DNA of 64,000 bases. It comes from Artemia franciscana. Lineage: Eukaryota; Arthropoda; Branchiopoda; Anostraca; Artemiidae. Shown in pieces: positions 21,540 through 33,518 of this stretch. The notes below the pieces were generated by a model that ran no database searches, had not been told where the DNA came from, and worked only from the letters and a program-made list of their open reading frames with translations. The DNA lies in NCBI RefSeq assembly GCF_032884065.1, contig NC_088873.1, positions 26,459,658 to 26,523,657 on the forward strand, written 5' to 3'. The translations under genes were made by a program, and so were the position numbers. Within the stretch, counting starts at the first letter, position 1, and every line of letters starts with the position of its first letter.

Positions 21540-22960
21540 CCAAAATTGACCGGATTTTCCAAGCATACACTTTGGAAATGACACGACTACCTGAGTAAAA
21601 AAAAAGACGCGGTTTTTACTAGGGTTTTAAGATTATGAGCAATATCTTGGGACTTCTTGTGGATCCCGATGAAACTCTCAAGAGATGTTGAGGGGAGGGA
21701 TCAATCTGATCCACAATTTCAACTTTAGGATGGGAACTTTAGGGTAGATCAAAAGAGATTATGTGTATCCAAGTCATCGAAATAGCCTATTTGCAATAGT
21801 TGGAGAATGAATCGGGGGATAAAGTTGAAATATTCAGGTACTGTTGGGAGAAGAGGGGCAGGGCTGGACAAGTGGACTTTAAAATTTTTGTCGAGAGAAG
21901 AGGAAAGGGGTTAGATAATCTTTGTCACTGATATACCTAAACACTTTCGTACTATAAGCTCCTATTGGACCAATAATCTATTCACAATTAAATGACTAGA
22001 TAAATAAAAAAAAAACACAATGTGATGCCAGCTTACCAAAACGGCGTAATCGCATAGAAATGGCTAGGGATATCAAGTTAAAACTTTCAGAAAGTATGTA
22101 AGGTGGCAGGCGGGCTTTGAACCACGATCTGGAGGGGGCAGAACTAAAAAAAAAACTTTGTACCCGGGTAATAAAAATGCCTTATCTTAAATATCTCGGG
22201 GATAAAGCTGAAACTTTCAGGTAGTACAGGAGATGGAGAGGCAAAGGGACTTATGTCTCCGATCCAGCTAAACGTTTTTGCAATATAATCCATTAGGGAA
22301 ATTAGAATCTATTCATGTCTAAGTAACAAGGCAAATCAAAAGACATTAGGCTATATGGTACCAAGTTATCCAAATAGTGTATTCGTATTATCTCATGAAT
22401 AGCTTGGGAGATCAAGTTCAAATTTTCAGACTTTTAGAGGAGGGAGACTTCGAAATTTGATTTGGGGAGAGGGACAGGGGTAAAGCAAAAGGAACCATGA
22501 ATTCAGGCTATCAAAATGACATATCTGCAACATCTCTGGAACAACTTGTGAGGATCAATCAAAATATTTTGGAGCGTTAGAGGAGATAAGAGGAGTAAAA
22601 TGGATTTCACAGTTTGTGTTTATAAAGTAGACATGAGGGGGCCAACAAAGGTGTGTCTCTGATCCATAAAAAAATGTTGCATTATTAGCTCTGGTGGTAC
22701 TTTGAACCTATTTGCGGTGAAAAAGTAAGGTTAATCAAAATGCAGTATATTTCGCGCAGACTGTAATATCTCGGGAGCGACAGGGAAGACCAAGTCGAAA
22801 GTTTCGGGGAGTGTTTGGAGAAGACAAAGATACTCTAATAACCATGTTTGGGGAAAGAAATAAGAGCGTGAAAATTTGTTGTACCTCGAATATTGATCAG
22901 TCCTAAAGGGACCGACAATTTTTTCTCTTAAATTTAAAATTTATATACGTGAGCTACAGT
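21540..22960 (+). repeat. diverged tandem repeats of about 300-390 bp, block 1
   Basis: The same series of phrases returns several times: an ATATCTC(G/A)GG-like stretch, then AGCTTGGGAGATCAAG or a variant, then AAACTTTCAG, then a purine-rich GGAGA...GGGG stretch, then CTATTGGACCAATAATC or a variant, then ATC(T)ATTCA...TAAGT and AATCAAAAGA. Successive AATCTATT-like phrases are near 21974, 22310 and 22695. Units are strongly diverged. The same phrases occur near 26050-26620 and 55540-57200, and in reverse at 34640-36330. No coding potential was seen. Confidence 0.65.
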
Positions 22961-25900
22961 GGCAAAGAGACAATTATGTGGAGACCAAATTTGAAATTAG
23001 TTTCACTCAAAAACAGAACCAATGCTTTTATCTCCAATCAGCTAGCACCCGTAATAATTTGGTTCATCCCAGCTATTTGAGAAACTAAAAGTTTCAGAAA
23101 CTAAATAGTTAGAAAGACGAATAGATTTGAAACACAAAAAAGATGTCTTAAATTTCACGTCTTAAACCGGCTTGAAAAATTCATAAGTGTCCTGGCCAAG
23201 TGAACCCCTTTTCAGGAAAAGGGCTAGTCCCTTTTTCAATAGTTTTCGTTGGATTGGTTTGTGATGCCCAAAAATGGGCGCTAATTATTTTTGGTCTCAT
23301 ATACGCTTGTAGCAAACAAGGCATGTGGACGAGGCCAGGTGGGCCGGTTAGAAAACAAAAAATATTTTGAGGATTAGTTGTAAACAGAGCCAAAGAATCT
23401 CAATGAAGATAAAAACTATGGTAGAAAAAATTATTGTGTTGATTCAACAAAACCTCAGAAAATAGTTAGTCTCAGATCGGCTAGAAGCTTACTTGGCATG
23501 TATACTGGGCCAGGCGAACCAAACGGGATTTTTTTTTTTTTTAATTAGCTGTTTCGATACGTGAAACCAACAATAGGCCAGCCATTATTTTCCTCCTTCG
23601 GCGTGAAAATTTTCAAGGTTAGTAGACTTTGCCTAGGGACCCTAACGAATACAATGAATTCTGGAATAAAATGTGGTTATTTCGCTTCTTAGCAGCAAGA
23701 ATTCAATTTCCTTGTGCTTGACCTGGTTTAAAATTTCCAGTAATGTCGATTAAAACTTCAGGACCAAGAAAAACTCAAGAGAAAAAAAAATTAAGGAAAC
23801 AGACCTGGATGTACTGATAACTTCTTTAAATACAAAGCAGGACTTTAAAAGAAATAACCTTAAAAAGCATTTACTTTAGTATATCAACTGTTACAAAAAA
23901 ATATAATCAGGATGGCTTCAGCCAAATGGAAAACCAGAACTTGCACGATTTTCTCATTCAAATGAATAATTTTCCTAATCTCGTCCAGCCAAAATTCGAT
24001 TGCATTGTAAAAATATTACTCAAATATCATAAAACAAAACCACTGCTGATCAAAAATTTTTACTGAATGTTCGAATATTGTCAAAAATTCTAGATTACAT
24101 CCCAACATTTTTGTTCTTAAGCATAAAAACAGAGAGACTGTAGAAACGTTCCTGATACAAACCAATAATAAAAGTTCGTTAATTCAAAACGAACAGGAAT
24201 TAATTCATTAAAATATTTTCCATAAAGAAGTTTTTCAGAGAAAAGCAAAGACCCATATGAAAACCGAGTCAAACAATAAATTAAAGTAACATAATAATTC
24301 AGACATGAAACGAACAGAAGATAAATCAATGAATAAATGTATCCCAAAACAAACAAAAATTAAAATAGTCACATGAAGCATGAAGATGAGAGATTCTGCA
24401 ATGGATTAATAAACGAATCCTAAAACGGACAGAAATTACCACAAACACCGACGGCCGCCTAAGCCTTATACAGGCCAGACCATCATTTGCACTTTACCGA
24501 AAACTAAATAATTTATGGATTTTTAACATTTTAACAACCAAAACTCGTTCAAGCATCCAGGGACTAATATTATCATATGTTACAAAATCAATCTATTTTA
24601 AATAATTCTTCTTAGTGATCTTGAATGTTTAGCAGCTTTTTTATAAATAAAAACCACACTGTTAAATCAATTCATATATCTTTTTCAACAAAATGCAAAT
24701 GACACTCATCCATATTGCGGGGTTTATGTATAATGACGTAATAGGCTTTTGGAGGTTTAGGAGGAGTTAGCCCTACTCCTGGTTCGTGATAATTTCTGTT
24801 CGCTATAAATTTGACTTATAATGAGCATTATTAGAAAATAAGCCATTTTAATTAAAATGGTTTCAAGATCCATTTACTCATTTATAGCAGTATGTGTTAT
24901 CTCCATGTTTCATACATATTTACCAGTGATAATTTATCTTAGTTTCTGTTCGTTTTGGCTTTCATTTGTTCATTGATAGTACTTTCTGTTTTAATTATTG
25001 CATCACATTATTTCTATTCGTCTCCAGTTTTATTACGACCTTTTACTGTTCTGTGAAAAAATTTCTATTTGAATTTTTTTTTCTTTTTTAAGCGGGACAC
25101 TTGGCTATTTTTGCGACGCATATCGTTTATTCTTATACGCCTTTTTTAAATACAAGAGGTAATATACTCTAATAAAAAGACCTCAATAGCCTATGGAAAT
25201 ATGACATGTGGTTTTCTGGGAAGGTCTGGTAGAGATACCTATACAAACGTTTTATAAAGAGAAGTTCGTCAAAGTTAAACGTAGCAGGACTCGATGTCCT
25301 TTTTCAATATTATAGAAGATAAAAAAAGGAAATTAAAAACAAGAGATTTCCTATAATTTGGCATACGATTAAACTATGTTTAAGAATGTGTCTACAGAGC
25401 ATTGGAAATCGTAAAACGTTTATGGTAACAGCATTTGAGGCGACTTGAACATTGCTGAATCTTTAGAAGCAAAAATAGGGTGTTCTTTTCAAGTTTTTTT
25501 TTCGATATTGTCTGTGAGCTTTGGTGAAGCTGTAACTGTTTGCGTATAAGTTCTATATTAGACAAAGGGGACGGGAATGTTTGATTTTGGCTGTCCAATT
25601 CTCCTGAAAATTTTAGAGAGTTACCTTCAGTAAAATGCAGGTAAAAATGGGACAAACAACATTTTTTTCTCGGAAAGGCTTGAAACTTGCACCCGTAAGT
25701 TCTCGATCCAATAGGACTTTCATATCCTCAAAAAAATATAGGTTGGAGCCACAGAACTTCAAAAATGGGCCGACCAGATTTTTTTGATAAACTTGAAACT
25801 TTTTCTGAGACTCGATGAAAGGGGACACTCATCAAAAAAAAAATGAAAAGAAAATATTAACTTCTAAGAAAAAAAGGCCAACAAATATATTCTGGACAGT

Positions 25901-26049
25901 TCTTTTGGCACAAAGGAACCAATATACAAGGAAAATTCTACCGCAAAAAAAAATTAGGAACGGGACCCCACATTTTGTTAACCAAAAAAGGGCAAATTCT
26001 GTTCGTTTTGCTCAAAACTTTGAAGGATCATTGGCTGGGTTAAGGCGAT
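22961..26049. other. intron sequence with scattered foldback-family motifs
   Basis: No exon was found between the TMX3 exons apart from repeats. ACGAACAGAAATTA-like motifs occur at about 24187, 24310 and 24423, and in reverse at about 24793, 24950 and 25015, suggesting an old inverted repeat relative of the foldback family between roughly 24165 and 25080. Confidence 0.4.
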
Positions 26050-26620
26050 TACAAATTTGTCTGGTTTAGAAAAGTGTTAAGAGGAACGAAAATAGGCTAA
26101 AAACCTTGCTTATTTATGATCAGCTTAAAATTTGCAGCCGTAAGTCCACGGGAAAAATGGTAACTACTTAAAAATAAAATACTCCTCTGAGGCAGAGACT
26201 GGGGTCTCTGCTTACGAATTTAGGGCCTACGAACAGTCCAAAATTTTTGCTGATCGTCCCGAAACTTATATCCTTTAAGTACTTGGGCAATAAAGATGCA
26301 GAGGTAATTGGGGACAGAGGTAAATTGAACGACACTATATAAACCCAGGTCAGAAAAGATAGCATATCTGCAATATCGCAGGAAGAGCTCGGGATAGAAC
26401 AGAAACTTTCAGGTTCTGTTGCAAAAAGAAAAGGGGAATAGTGGGGAATGCGATTACGAATCTCGTGTTTGAGGAAAGGGGAAAGGCGAACCAGTTTTTT
26501 TTCTCCGACCCACCAAAACATTTTAGCACTACAAGCTCCTATTGAACTTACAATCCGTGCATGGTTATGTAGCTAGGTAGATCAAAAGATGCTATGCATT
26601 TTCAGGTTGTTCACAAGATT
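26050..26620 (+). repeat. diverged roughly 300-bp repeat, block 2
   Basis: This segment contains the phrases ATATCTGCAATATCGCAGGA, GAACAGAAACTTTCAGG, AAGCTCCTATTGAACTTACA and GTAGCTAGGTAGATCAAAAG, in the same order as blocks 1 and 4. It is about one and a half units long and lies next to the TMX3 thioredoxin exon. Confidence 0.6.
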
Positions 26621-26849
26621 ACCCACACAGAAATCTTACTAATTAAAGTTTCAAAGGTATCAAATACATAAGGCAATAAACGAGATAAAAAACACACGGA
26701 TGGGGATGAATGAAAAAAGGGAAACTAGCAATTACAGAAGTTGTAAGACAAACGATTTTTTTTAAAATACTCACTGATATTAGTCTCAAGGAAATTTGGG
26801 GAGGAAGAATGGGAAAAAAAAATTAAGAAAACTCAAAATTAGTACTTAC

Positions 26850-27053
26850 AGCATTATTTGCGGATATCCAGTGACATTAATTTCGGAACAGACGTTGGGG
26901 AATCGGGTACAATCAATTCGTCCTACACGGAATCCTTGAGGACCCAAAAACTGCGCCACCTGTTTCCACACTGGCTCAAGTTTCTTGCAATGTGCACACC
27001 ATGGGGCAAAGCATTTCACAAACCAGATTCCTTCATTTTTTACGTCCAAGAAT
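26850..27053 (-). CDS. TMX3: TMX3-like exon: thioredoxin domain with CAHC active site
   Basis: This 204-nt exon is flanked by a TTTTTTAG acceptor and a GTAAGT donor. It carries the core of the first thioredoxin domain: FLDVKNEGIWFVKCFAPWC, then AHCKKLEP, then a strand ending in CSEINVTGYPQIML. The active site is CAHC and the cis-proline is in the GYP motif; both are diagnostic of catalytically competent protein-disulfide-isomerase-type domains. Most TMX3 and PDI domains read CGHC, so alanine at the second position is a departure that could shift redox potential (inference). The exon starts with one base completing the previous serine codon and ends with CT, completed by G from the exon at 14058. 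Confidence 0.92.
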
Positions 27054-27959
27054 CTAAAAAAGAAAATAATAACCGAGCATAGCCAAATATTCACCTGGAA
27101 GACAAACTAGAAGGAAATCAAAGACAAGACGTCGAATCCATCCATAGTTTTCGGGGCAAGAGGTGACTGTTCTGGTATTTATCAAACTTTCCACCTCTGA
27201 TGAGTTGTCTGCGTAATTTATTGATTGACTTGCTTCAGTTATGGTAACAAGTTAAGCGGGATAGCTTTTCAGGGTCTGACAACTCTGTTATTATTTATGT
27301 ATTAAAAAATATATAATTAAAAAAAGAAATAACCAATGCAACAGCACAAACACATAAATAAACATACACCATAAGAAAAAAAGGACAGAAGGAGAAAAGG
27401 AAGACTGTTTTCCTTCTTTAGTAATTAATATAGATCAGAACTTGAATGTACTTGAATTTTTAAAAAATATATGCATATATTTATCGAACAGCCCTTGTCC
27501 CACCTGAGTAAGATCGCAAGCAGCTTGGGCCTTAAATACATTCTAAGACCAAATCATGGTTTCAGCGTTAGATGCAACCTAGTAAAGTATATTCTCTAAT
27601 ACCACACCAGATATATATATCTAATGTAGGAGGGAGTTTCGAGTTTAGGACTACAAGTTGTCATGTATTTTCTCCTGAGCGGAATCATGACTTCAAGATT
27701 GATGGCATTGGGAAAGTTACTGTGATCAAGCTAATACTGGAAATATTCTAAGATAGCAATAGGTGAACATAGTATTACATGGGAAGATATATTGTCTTTA
27801 CGTAACTCACGACTGATTTAAAGAGTTGAAGCATAAAAATGAACCACCTGGTAAATTAATGCTAGATCTCATTCTTTATGGGAAGGATGATTCAGGTACA
27901 AGATCCCAAGCTAAGGTCGATGAACTAGAGACCTTGATGGAAAGTGGACAGTAAAGGGA
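27054..27959. other. unassigned TMX3 intron sequence
   Basis: Nothing gene-like was seen between the thioredoxin exon acceptor and the RTE relic on the minus strand. Confidence 0.35.
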
Positions 27960-29215
27960 AGACAAAGAAAAAAAAGGAGGCTCTGACTGAATCTTAGACC
28001 TTACCTTAGATCCACCTGTGCCACCAGAGGCACCCAGGGCATCCACGACAACTTCGTTAATCGTTTCTGAATTGGGCAGCTGCGTATATATCTTCCCAAT
28101 CGGGTTAAAGCGAAGCAAAGATACTGCGCAGATCAGATTGGTATGTTCGTAGCAAAGTGTTTCGAGATCTTCCCCGTCTTTGACTTCCGTTTGGGTGCCA
28201 ATGTAAAGTCGCTTTTGGGATCAGAGTGTCCTGCATTTGGAGAACATGGCCCAAGTTCTCCACTTCCAAGCTCTAATGATGCCAGTCACCAGAGGCTGGT
28301 TGGCAAATTCACAGACTTTTTCATTTGTGATTCTGTCTTACCAATGCACATTTAAAATTCTTTAAAGACAATTGCCCTCGCATGCAAGGATTCTCTTCTC
28401 CTGATGTTGGTTCAAACTCGAGGTTTCGACTGCATAAAGGTGGACCAGGGTGACATTGCTGTTGAACAGGCGTAACTTAAGTTGGTTAGCGTAATTTTCG
28501 ACTTCCATATGCGCTTGAGCCTATTTAAGGCGGCAATCATCTGACCTATTATGGTCATTATTTATTTGGATGTTGATCCCCTATTCTTCGCTATGCTTCC
28601 AAGGTACCTGAATTCCACGACCTGTTCAATTTCCTCATTTCCACATCTGTCAGGAATCAATAGTCGCCATTGTTTTGGTTTTGCTCAAATTTATTCTTAG
28701 GCCAAGTTTGGCTTGCTTTTTCGCTGACCCTGTTTAGAAGCTCTTGCAGACGTTGCTTGCAAGACTACAGCATTGTAATGACATCTGCAAAGTCTAGGTC
28801 ACCAACTGCCACTTCAGCAGAAAGTTTGATACCATCGATCGCGGAGAATGAAGTCAACGATAATGACGAGAAGTAATAGCGACAGTACGAAGCCTTGTTT
28901 TGATAGAATTTTAAAGTATCGGGTTGGGCCTTCGGTTGTCTTGATCCGGCACTCGCTGTCTGCGAGCTATAATAATTGCGATAATTTTAAATAGGATCCC
29001 GCAATAAAGAAGGATCTTCCACAAACTTGTTCGACCTACAGACTCGAAGGCCTTTTCAAAATCTATACAAATTATGTAAAGCTTTGAGCGCTGTTCTCGA
29101 CATTCTTCAATGAGGACTTTCTTCAAGTAAATATAAAATCGGTTCGGGCAGAATCCGTATTGTTCTTCCCTTAGGAGCTTTTCGAGCTCATTTTGGATCC
29201 TCTTCAAAATGACAT
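27960..29215 (-). mobile_element. older RTE-type LINE relic (family B)
   Basis: Read on the minus strand, this holds a decayed reverse transcriptase from 29207 downwards: LLREEQYGFCPNR, then IICIDFEKAFESVGRTSLW, a DLDFAD remnant near 28800, EFRYLGSIAKNRGST near 28600, LNRLKRIWKSK near 28520, then RILNVHW and DRITNEKV near 28340. It finishes at VVDALGASGGTGGSK near 28020, the usual RTE C-terminus. Several frame shifts and stops separate the pieces. It differs strongly from the young RTE copies here, so it is a separate, older family. It is in the same orientation as the host gene TMX3. Confidence 0.85.
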
Positions 29216-29496
29216 TGGATCCTCTTGATTTGCCTAAAAGTTAACCAGCAAAAAGGAAAAAAAAGGATATTGGAGTTCACATAGCAACTAGAACAAAGCA
29301 AAACCAACAATATAAAAAGAAGAAGCAAGAAAAAAGGAGGATTCAAAAATTGTCCATGCTATGGTAGAATCAAGCTAATATAAGATGAGTGAGTTTTTCC
29401 AAGAACTCGATTCGGTTCGGTGGAACATTCACTGTTTTCCCCATGATGAAGTTCAGTGCCCTCAATTGATAAAAGAATTTTTTTTAAGCCTATTAA
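29216..29496. other. short unassigned spacer
   Basis: This is sequence between the RTE relic and the divergent foldback copy; nothing was recognised. Confidence 0.3.
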
Positions 29497-30048
29497 AATA
29501 CAATTAAGGAGCGATATTAAAGCTTAACACGATCAAATATCATGACGTACGTGAGATGGGGTGCTCCCTTCTGACTCCCCCACTCTTTACGTTAAAGTTT
29601 ATCTTGTCTTGATTCTTAAGAAAAATTGCTCAAACATAAAAGCAGGTGGCTTGGAATAAGAAGTATTATTATGCCACCATATAACTTTTCGTGGTTTTGT
29701 GACGCCTCCTCCTAAACTCCGTTCAATACGCTAAAGTTTTATAATGTTTTAAAGTTAGGTTCAGTTTGAGCAGTAGTTTTTGAAGGTTCTAGACAAAAAG
29801 TTAAGTTTTAGCACAAAGAGCAGGGGGCTGAGGAGAGGGCAACCACTAAACAGTGAAAAGTATTACAGCTGTTTAGAAATACTTCTCATCCCATATTAAC
29901 GACCCTTCTGTTTGAGCAAAAGTTCTCTAAGCATTCAGACAAAAAGTCAAAAATTAGCATAAAGAGTAGAGGGTTCAGAAGGAGGTAGCCCCTCATACGG
30001 ATTAATTTCTATTTGTTTGAAGTTTTAATGTCGCTCCTTACTTGTTAC
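29497..30048. mobile_element. divergent foldback-family copy f
   Basis: The left end AAGGAGCGATATTAAAGCTT near 29508 and the right end AGTTTTAATGTCGCTCCTTA near 30022 are inverted copies of each other. Inner pieces GCTCCCTTCTGACTCCCCCA on the left and GGTTCAGAAGGAGGTAGCCC on the right also pair. The arms are more diverged than in copies a and h. No coding frame was found. Confidence 0.68.
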
Positions 30049-31553
30049 TTGTTCAGCACCTTCTTACAGATTTTCTAAAAGTTTCGCCCAAATCACCTTA
30101 CCCACTCCTGAGATATTAGGTTTTTCCTTGGTTTGCAAGGAATCTGAAAAGCTTTAAAATAAGGTTTTTTTACAAAAACTAAAATTAAATGGTAAACATT
30201 GTCAGGGTTGTCAAGAATGCTTTTCATTATGAATTTTTTTGTTTCTTATCTTTACTGTTTCAGAGGCTATAGCGTTGCAATAATTAAATAACCATAACGC
30301 TTCATTGTATTCTTATTTATCAAACTCAGAAAAATGCCTTCAGCTCTTTCTTAGCAAGAAACAAAAAAAGAACAAACAACGCTGTTGTCACTTTTATCCG
30401 AGCCACTCTTTGAACGTTAAAAATGACGACGATCAGAAAAGTATACGTTCTTTATTTCTCTATTATACCTTGAATCTGAGAGGTTCATTGGCTAGCTTTA
30501 ATTTTAAAACGGTTGCCTTGTAGATGGCACTGCCGAGCCTAAAGATCGCAGTCAATTCAGAGTCAGGCTAGTTTCGAAGATAAAATTTTCAAAATATTGA
30601 ACCAAAATTGAAACTTGAGACGAACAAAAAATTACTGCTTCGCAGTTTATGCAAGAAATATCTACAAACTGGCGCTTTACTGAAGTGTATTTGGTTGATT
30701 TTTTCTATAATCAGTATTATATATTAAAATCTATAAATATCATGGCTGTTGAAAGACTATTGAAGCCTTTGGATTTTGTGTTCTCAGCATAGACAATGAA
30801 CCAATGATTTTACTCCTTTTAAGTTCATTGTGTTTTTAGTTTTTTTTTGTTGTTTTTTTATTTCGTCTGTAAACCTTGCAAAAAGATATTTGTCAAAATT
30901 AGGACATGAAATAAAAAAAAGTCAACGTGAGAATTTGTAAAATAGGGCAGTAGTTATTGGTTTTACTACCTATCTTATTTCAACATTCCTACAAAATCAG
31001 CACAACTTTAACACTTGAACTAGAGTCCCCAAGGTCTATATTATTACCCCTATCTTAGAAAAGTTTCAGATAAAATTTCAGTTATGAGCTGATCATAGCT
31101 TAAATTTTCATCTCTATTGCACATTTTAAAACTCTGAACACTTTAATTGTGATGATTTTTTATGATGGTTTTATGGATTATATACTAGTCCTATGATAAT
31201 AATAATAATAATAATTTATTTATAACCCCATGCACAAAACAATGTGAGAACAGTGGAGTAAAAACATAGAACACAAATTAAAAATCAGAAAACAACACAA
31301 GAAAAAGAAATAACACACAAGTACAATAAAATCAACAGAACAAACGGATAAGAACAAAGTCACAAAGGTACAGCACAATAAGTACAACAAAATCAACAAG
31401 GAAAAAGGTCAACAGAACAAACGGATGAACCCGTGATATGGGGTAAGCTTTCGATATGCTTGTGATGATAACTTAACATGAAGCTCCTGTACTTTTGCAG
31501 TTATATCGGGAGCTTTGTATTTTCAGATCATTCTCCGATTTCGATATGATAGA
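30049..31553. other. unassigned TMX3 intron sequence
   Basis: No exon was seen. A short (ATA/AAT)n run lies at about 31194-31215. Confidence 0.35.
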
Positions 31554-31566
31554 AGTATATATAAAG

Positions 31567-32244
31567 GAATAAGTGAAGATGAACAGGTGACCTTAGGTAA
31601 CGAAAAGATTGATCAGGTTGGGAGCTTCAGTTACCTTGGTAGTATTATTAGTAAAGATGGTGGGAGCAGTGAAGATGTTAAAAGTAGAATAGCTAAAGCT
31701 CAGGGTGTTTTTTCACAGTTAAAAAAAGTTTGGAAGAATAGAAAGATAAGCCTACAAACCAAGATTAGAATATTGGAAGCTACAGTGATGACAGTGGTCA
31801 AATATGGCTCTGAAGCATGGACACTCCGAAAAGCAGATGAAAATTTACTAGATGTTTTCCAGAGAAATTGCCTACGGATTGTTCTGGGTACCCGGCTGAC
31901 TGACCGTATTTCAAACAGTAGGTTGTACGAAAAGTGTGGTTCAATCCCGCTTTCTGGGGCTATAATGAAAGAAAGGTTGAGATGGCTAGGCCATGTTCTA
32001 CGGATGAAGGATGACAGATTACCGAAGATTGTCCTTTTTGGCCAACCGTCTGGGGCTACACGGAAAGCAGGTCGTCCTTGTCTGGGTTGGGAGGATGTCA
32101 TAAATAAGGATTTAAAGGAAATGGGAACTTCCTGGGAGGGTGTAAAGAGGGAGGCTTTAAATAGATTAGGTTGGAGGAGGAGCGTGCGTAGCTGTGTTGG
32201 CCTCAGGCGGCTTGGTGCTGCAGTGAGTTATTAGTAGTAGTAGT
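31567..32244 (+). mobile_element. RTE-type LINE, 5'-truncated copy 3 with target-site duplication
   Basis: This is about 680 bp of the same young RTE family as copies 1 and 2. It begins within GGAATAAGTGAAGATGAACA and ends in a (TAG)n tail. The flanking duplication AGTATATATAAAG is at 31554-31566 and 32245-32257. The C-terminal frame is intact to the stop (leucine TTA is present where copy 2 has TAA). It shares diagnostic bases with copy 2 (GGATGACAGA, GGAATGGGAA, CAGGCGGC) rather than copy 1, so copies 2 and 3 are the closest pair. It lies in the first visible TMX3 intron. Confidence 0.94.
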
Positions 32245-32257
32245 AGTATATATAAAG

Positions 32258-33518
32258 CAGGTATTTACAGTAACATCTACGTAGTTCACATAAGTCGCTC
32301 TTTTTCAGTAGAATGAAGGTCCCAGAAAGATAAAGTACAGAGTGATAAAAAAAAACTGAATGCAAAGAAACCAGAGCGAAAGTAAAACAGTTCAAAATAG
32401 GGATGAAACCTTTTTATTGACAGTGAATACATATAAAATTATTTAACTGGATATTTCGAACACATATACAGTGTTCATCATCAGCAGTAAAACTAAAAGA
32501 CATGAATAAGAATAAACAAAATTTATACCTAATAAACTAATTACATATAGTTTATTGCTCTCATTTTTTTCAATGCAACAGCGGAGGTAAATCTCTTTGA
32601 CCTTTTCGGTTCCGGTTCATTAGAATTATCTGACATATTACGTGGACAGAGGTCATAGCTCTTAGGTGAGGTGATATTTACACAGGTGAATTATGATTTC
32701 AGGTGAATTTATATTGAACTCAATTTATGATAATTTACTGAGGTCAAATAAAGTACATGACTGTAATGGGGCTATAAGAAGAACCAGAAGCATCCTTCCC
32801 GCGTTTTAATGTTGGTGTAACAGTTCCAGAGAGGAAACCGTCAGGAACTATAGAACTAGCCAAACACATTTGAAATAATAACTGCAAATAAAACATCAGT
32901 TCTTTGGAATCCTGATTTTGATTTGAGCCGCTTCACTGACTTAATGATAAGGTCAAATAAACAGGTAAGACATGCCGCTATGGCAGGTTACGAGCTAAAC
33001 AAACGTTTAGTAACTTACTATACACCGAATCCACAGAATGATTTACCTTCGAGAGAATTTGGGAGTAGTGCGACAGCCATCAAGACGATTACATTGACTC
33101 GTTACATTGAGTATTCTATTCATCAAACTTGGAACTATTCGAAACACTTTCAAATCTTTCTTATTCTTAGGGAAATTCTTCCCACTAAGACAGGTTTTTC
33201 TTAGATACTTTTTATAAGCAATCTTTGTTGTCTGCTTAATATCAAACACTTTTCCCGAAGGAGGTCTGCCACACGCTACCCAAATTCGAAGCCAAAACTT
33301 CGCTTTATTTTTTATAGGTCTATTTAAGTGTGAAAGGTTATACTTAATGTAATGCAGCTTAAACACTTAACACTATCCTGCAAACACTATACTTAACGTT
33401 ATTTAACCATACTGTAAATAAAAGAAATGATTCAAGCAGCACTTAATGAGGAATGACAGATTAAATTCTTCAAGAAGAAATTCCATTTTATGGGAAATCT
33501 AATATCCAAAATACTTAC
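32258..33518. other. TMX3 intron sequence with a hammerhead-like motif
   Basis: No exon was recognised. The hammerhead-like core at 32454-32484 on the minus strand is listed separately. Confidence 0.35.
32454..32484 (-). ncRNA. hammerhead-ribozyme-like core (incomplete)
   Basis: On the minus strand the order is CTGATGA (32484-32478), one unpaired T, GAACAC (32476-32471), a 7-base loop, GTGTTC (32463-32458) and GAAA (32457-32454). That is the conserved hammerhead layout: CUGAUGA, stem II, GAAA. Stem II has six perfect pairs, but the extra T at its base is unusual. I could not find a convincing partner for stem III (TATCC follows GAAA) nor the cleavage triplet. Penelope-like and other retroelements are known to carry hammerheads, so this may be a relic of one. 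Confidence 0.35.

Noticed and set aside
28143..28355. Plus-strand frame that seemed to be an AP endonuclease piece (GANVKSLLGSECPAFGEHG).
   Set aside because: The opposite strand gives a better and collinear match to the RTE C-terminus (RILNVHW, VVDALGASGG), so the plus frame is a shadow.
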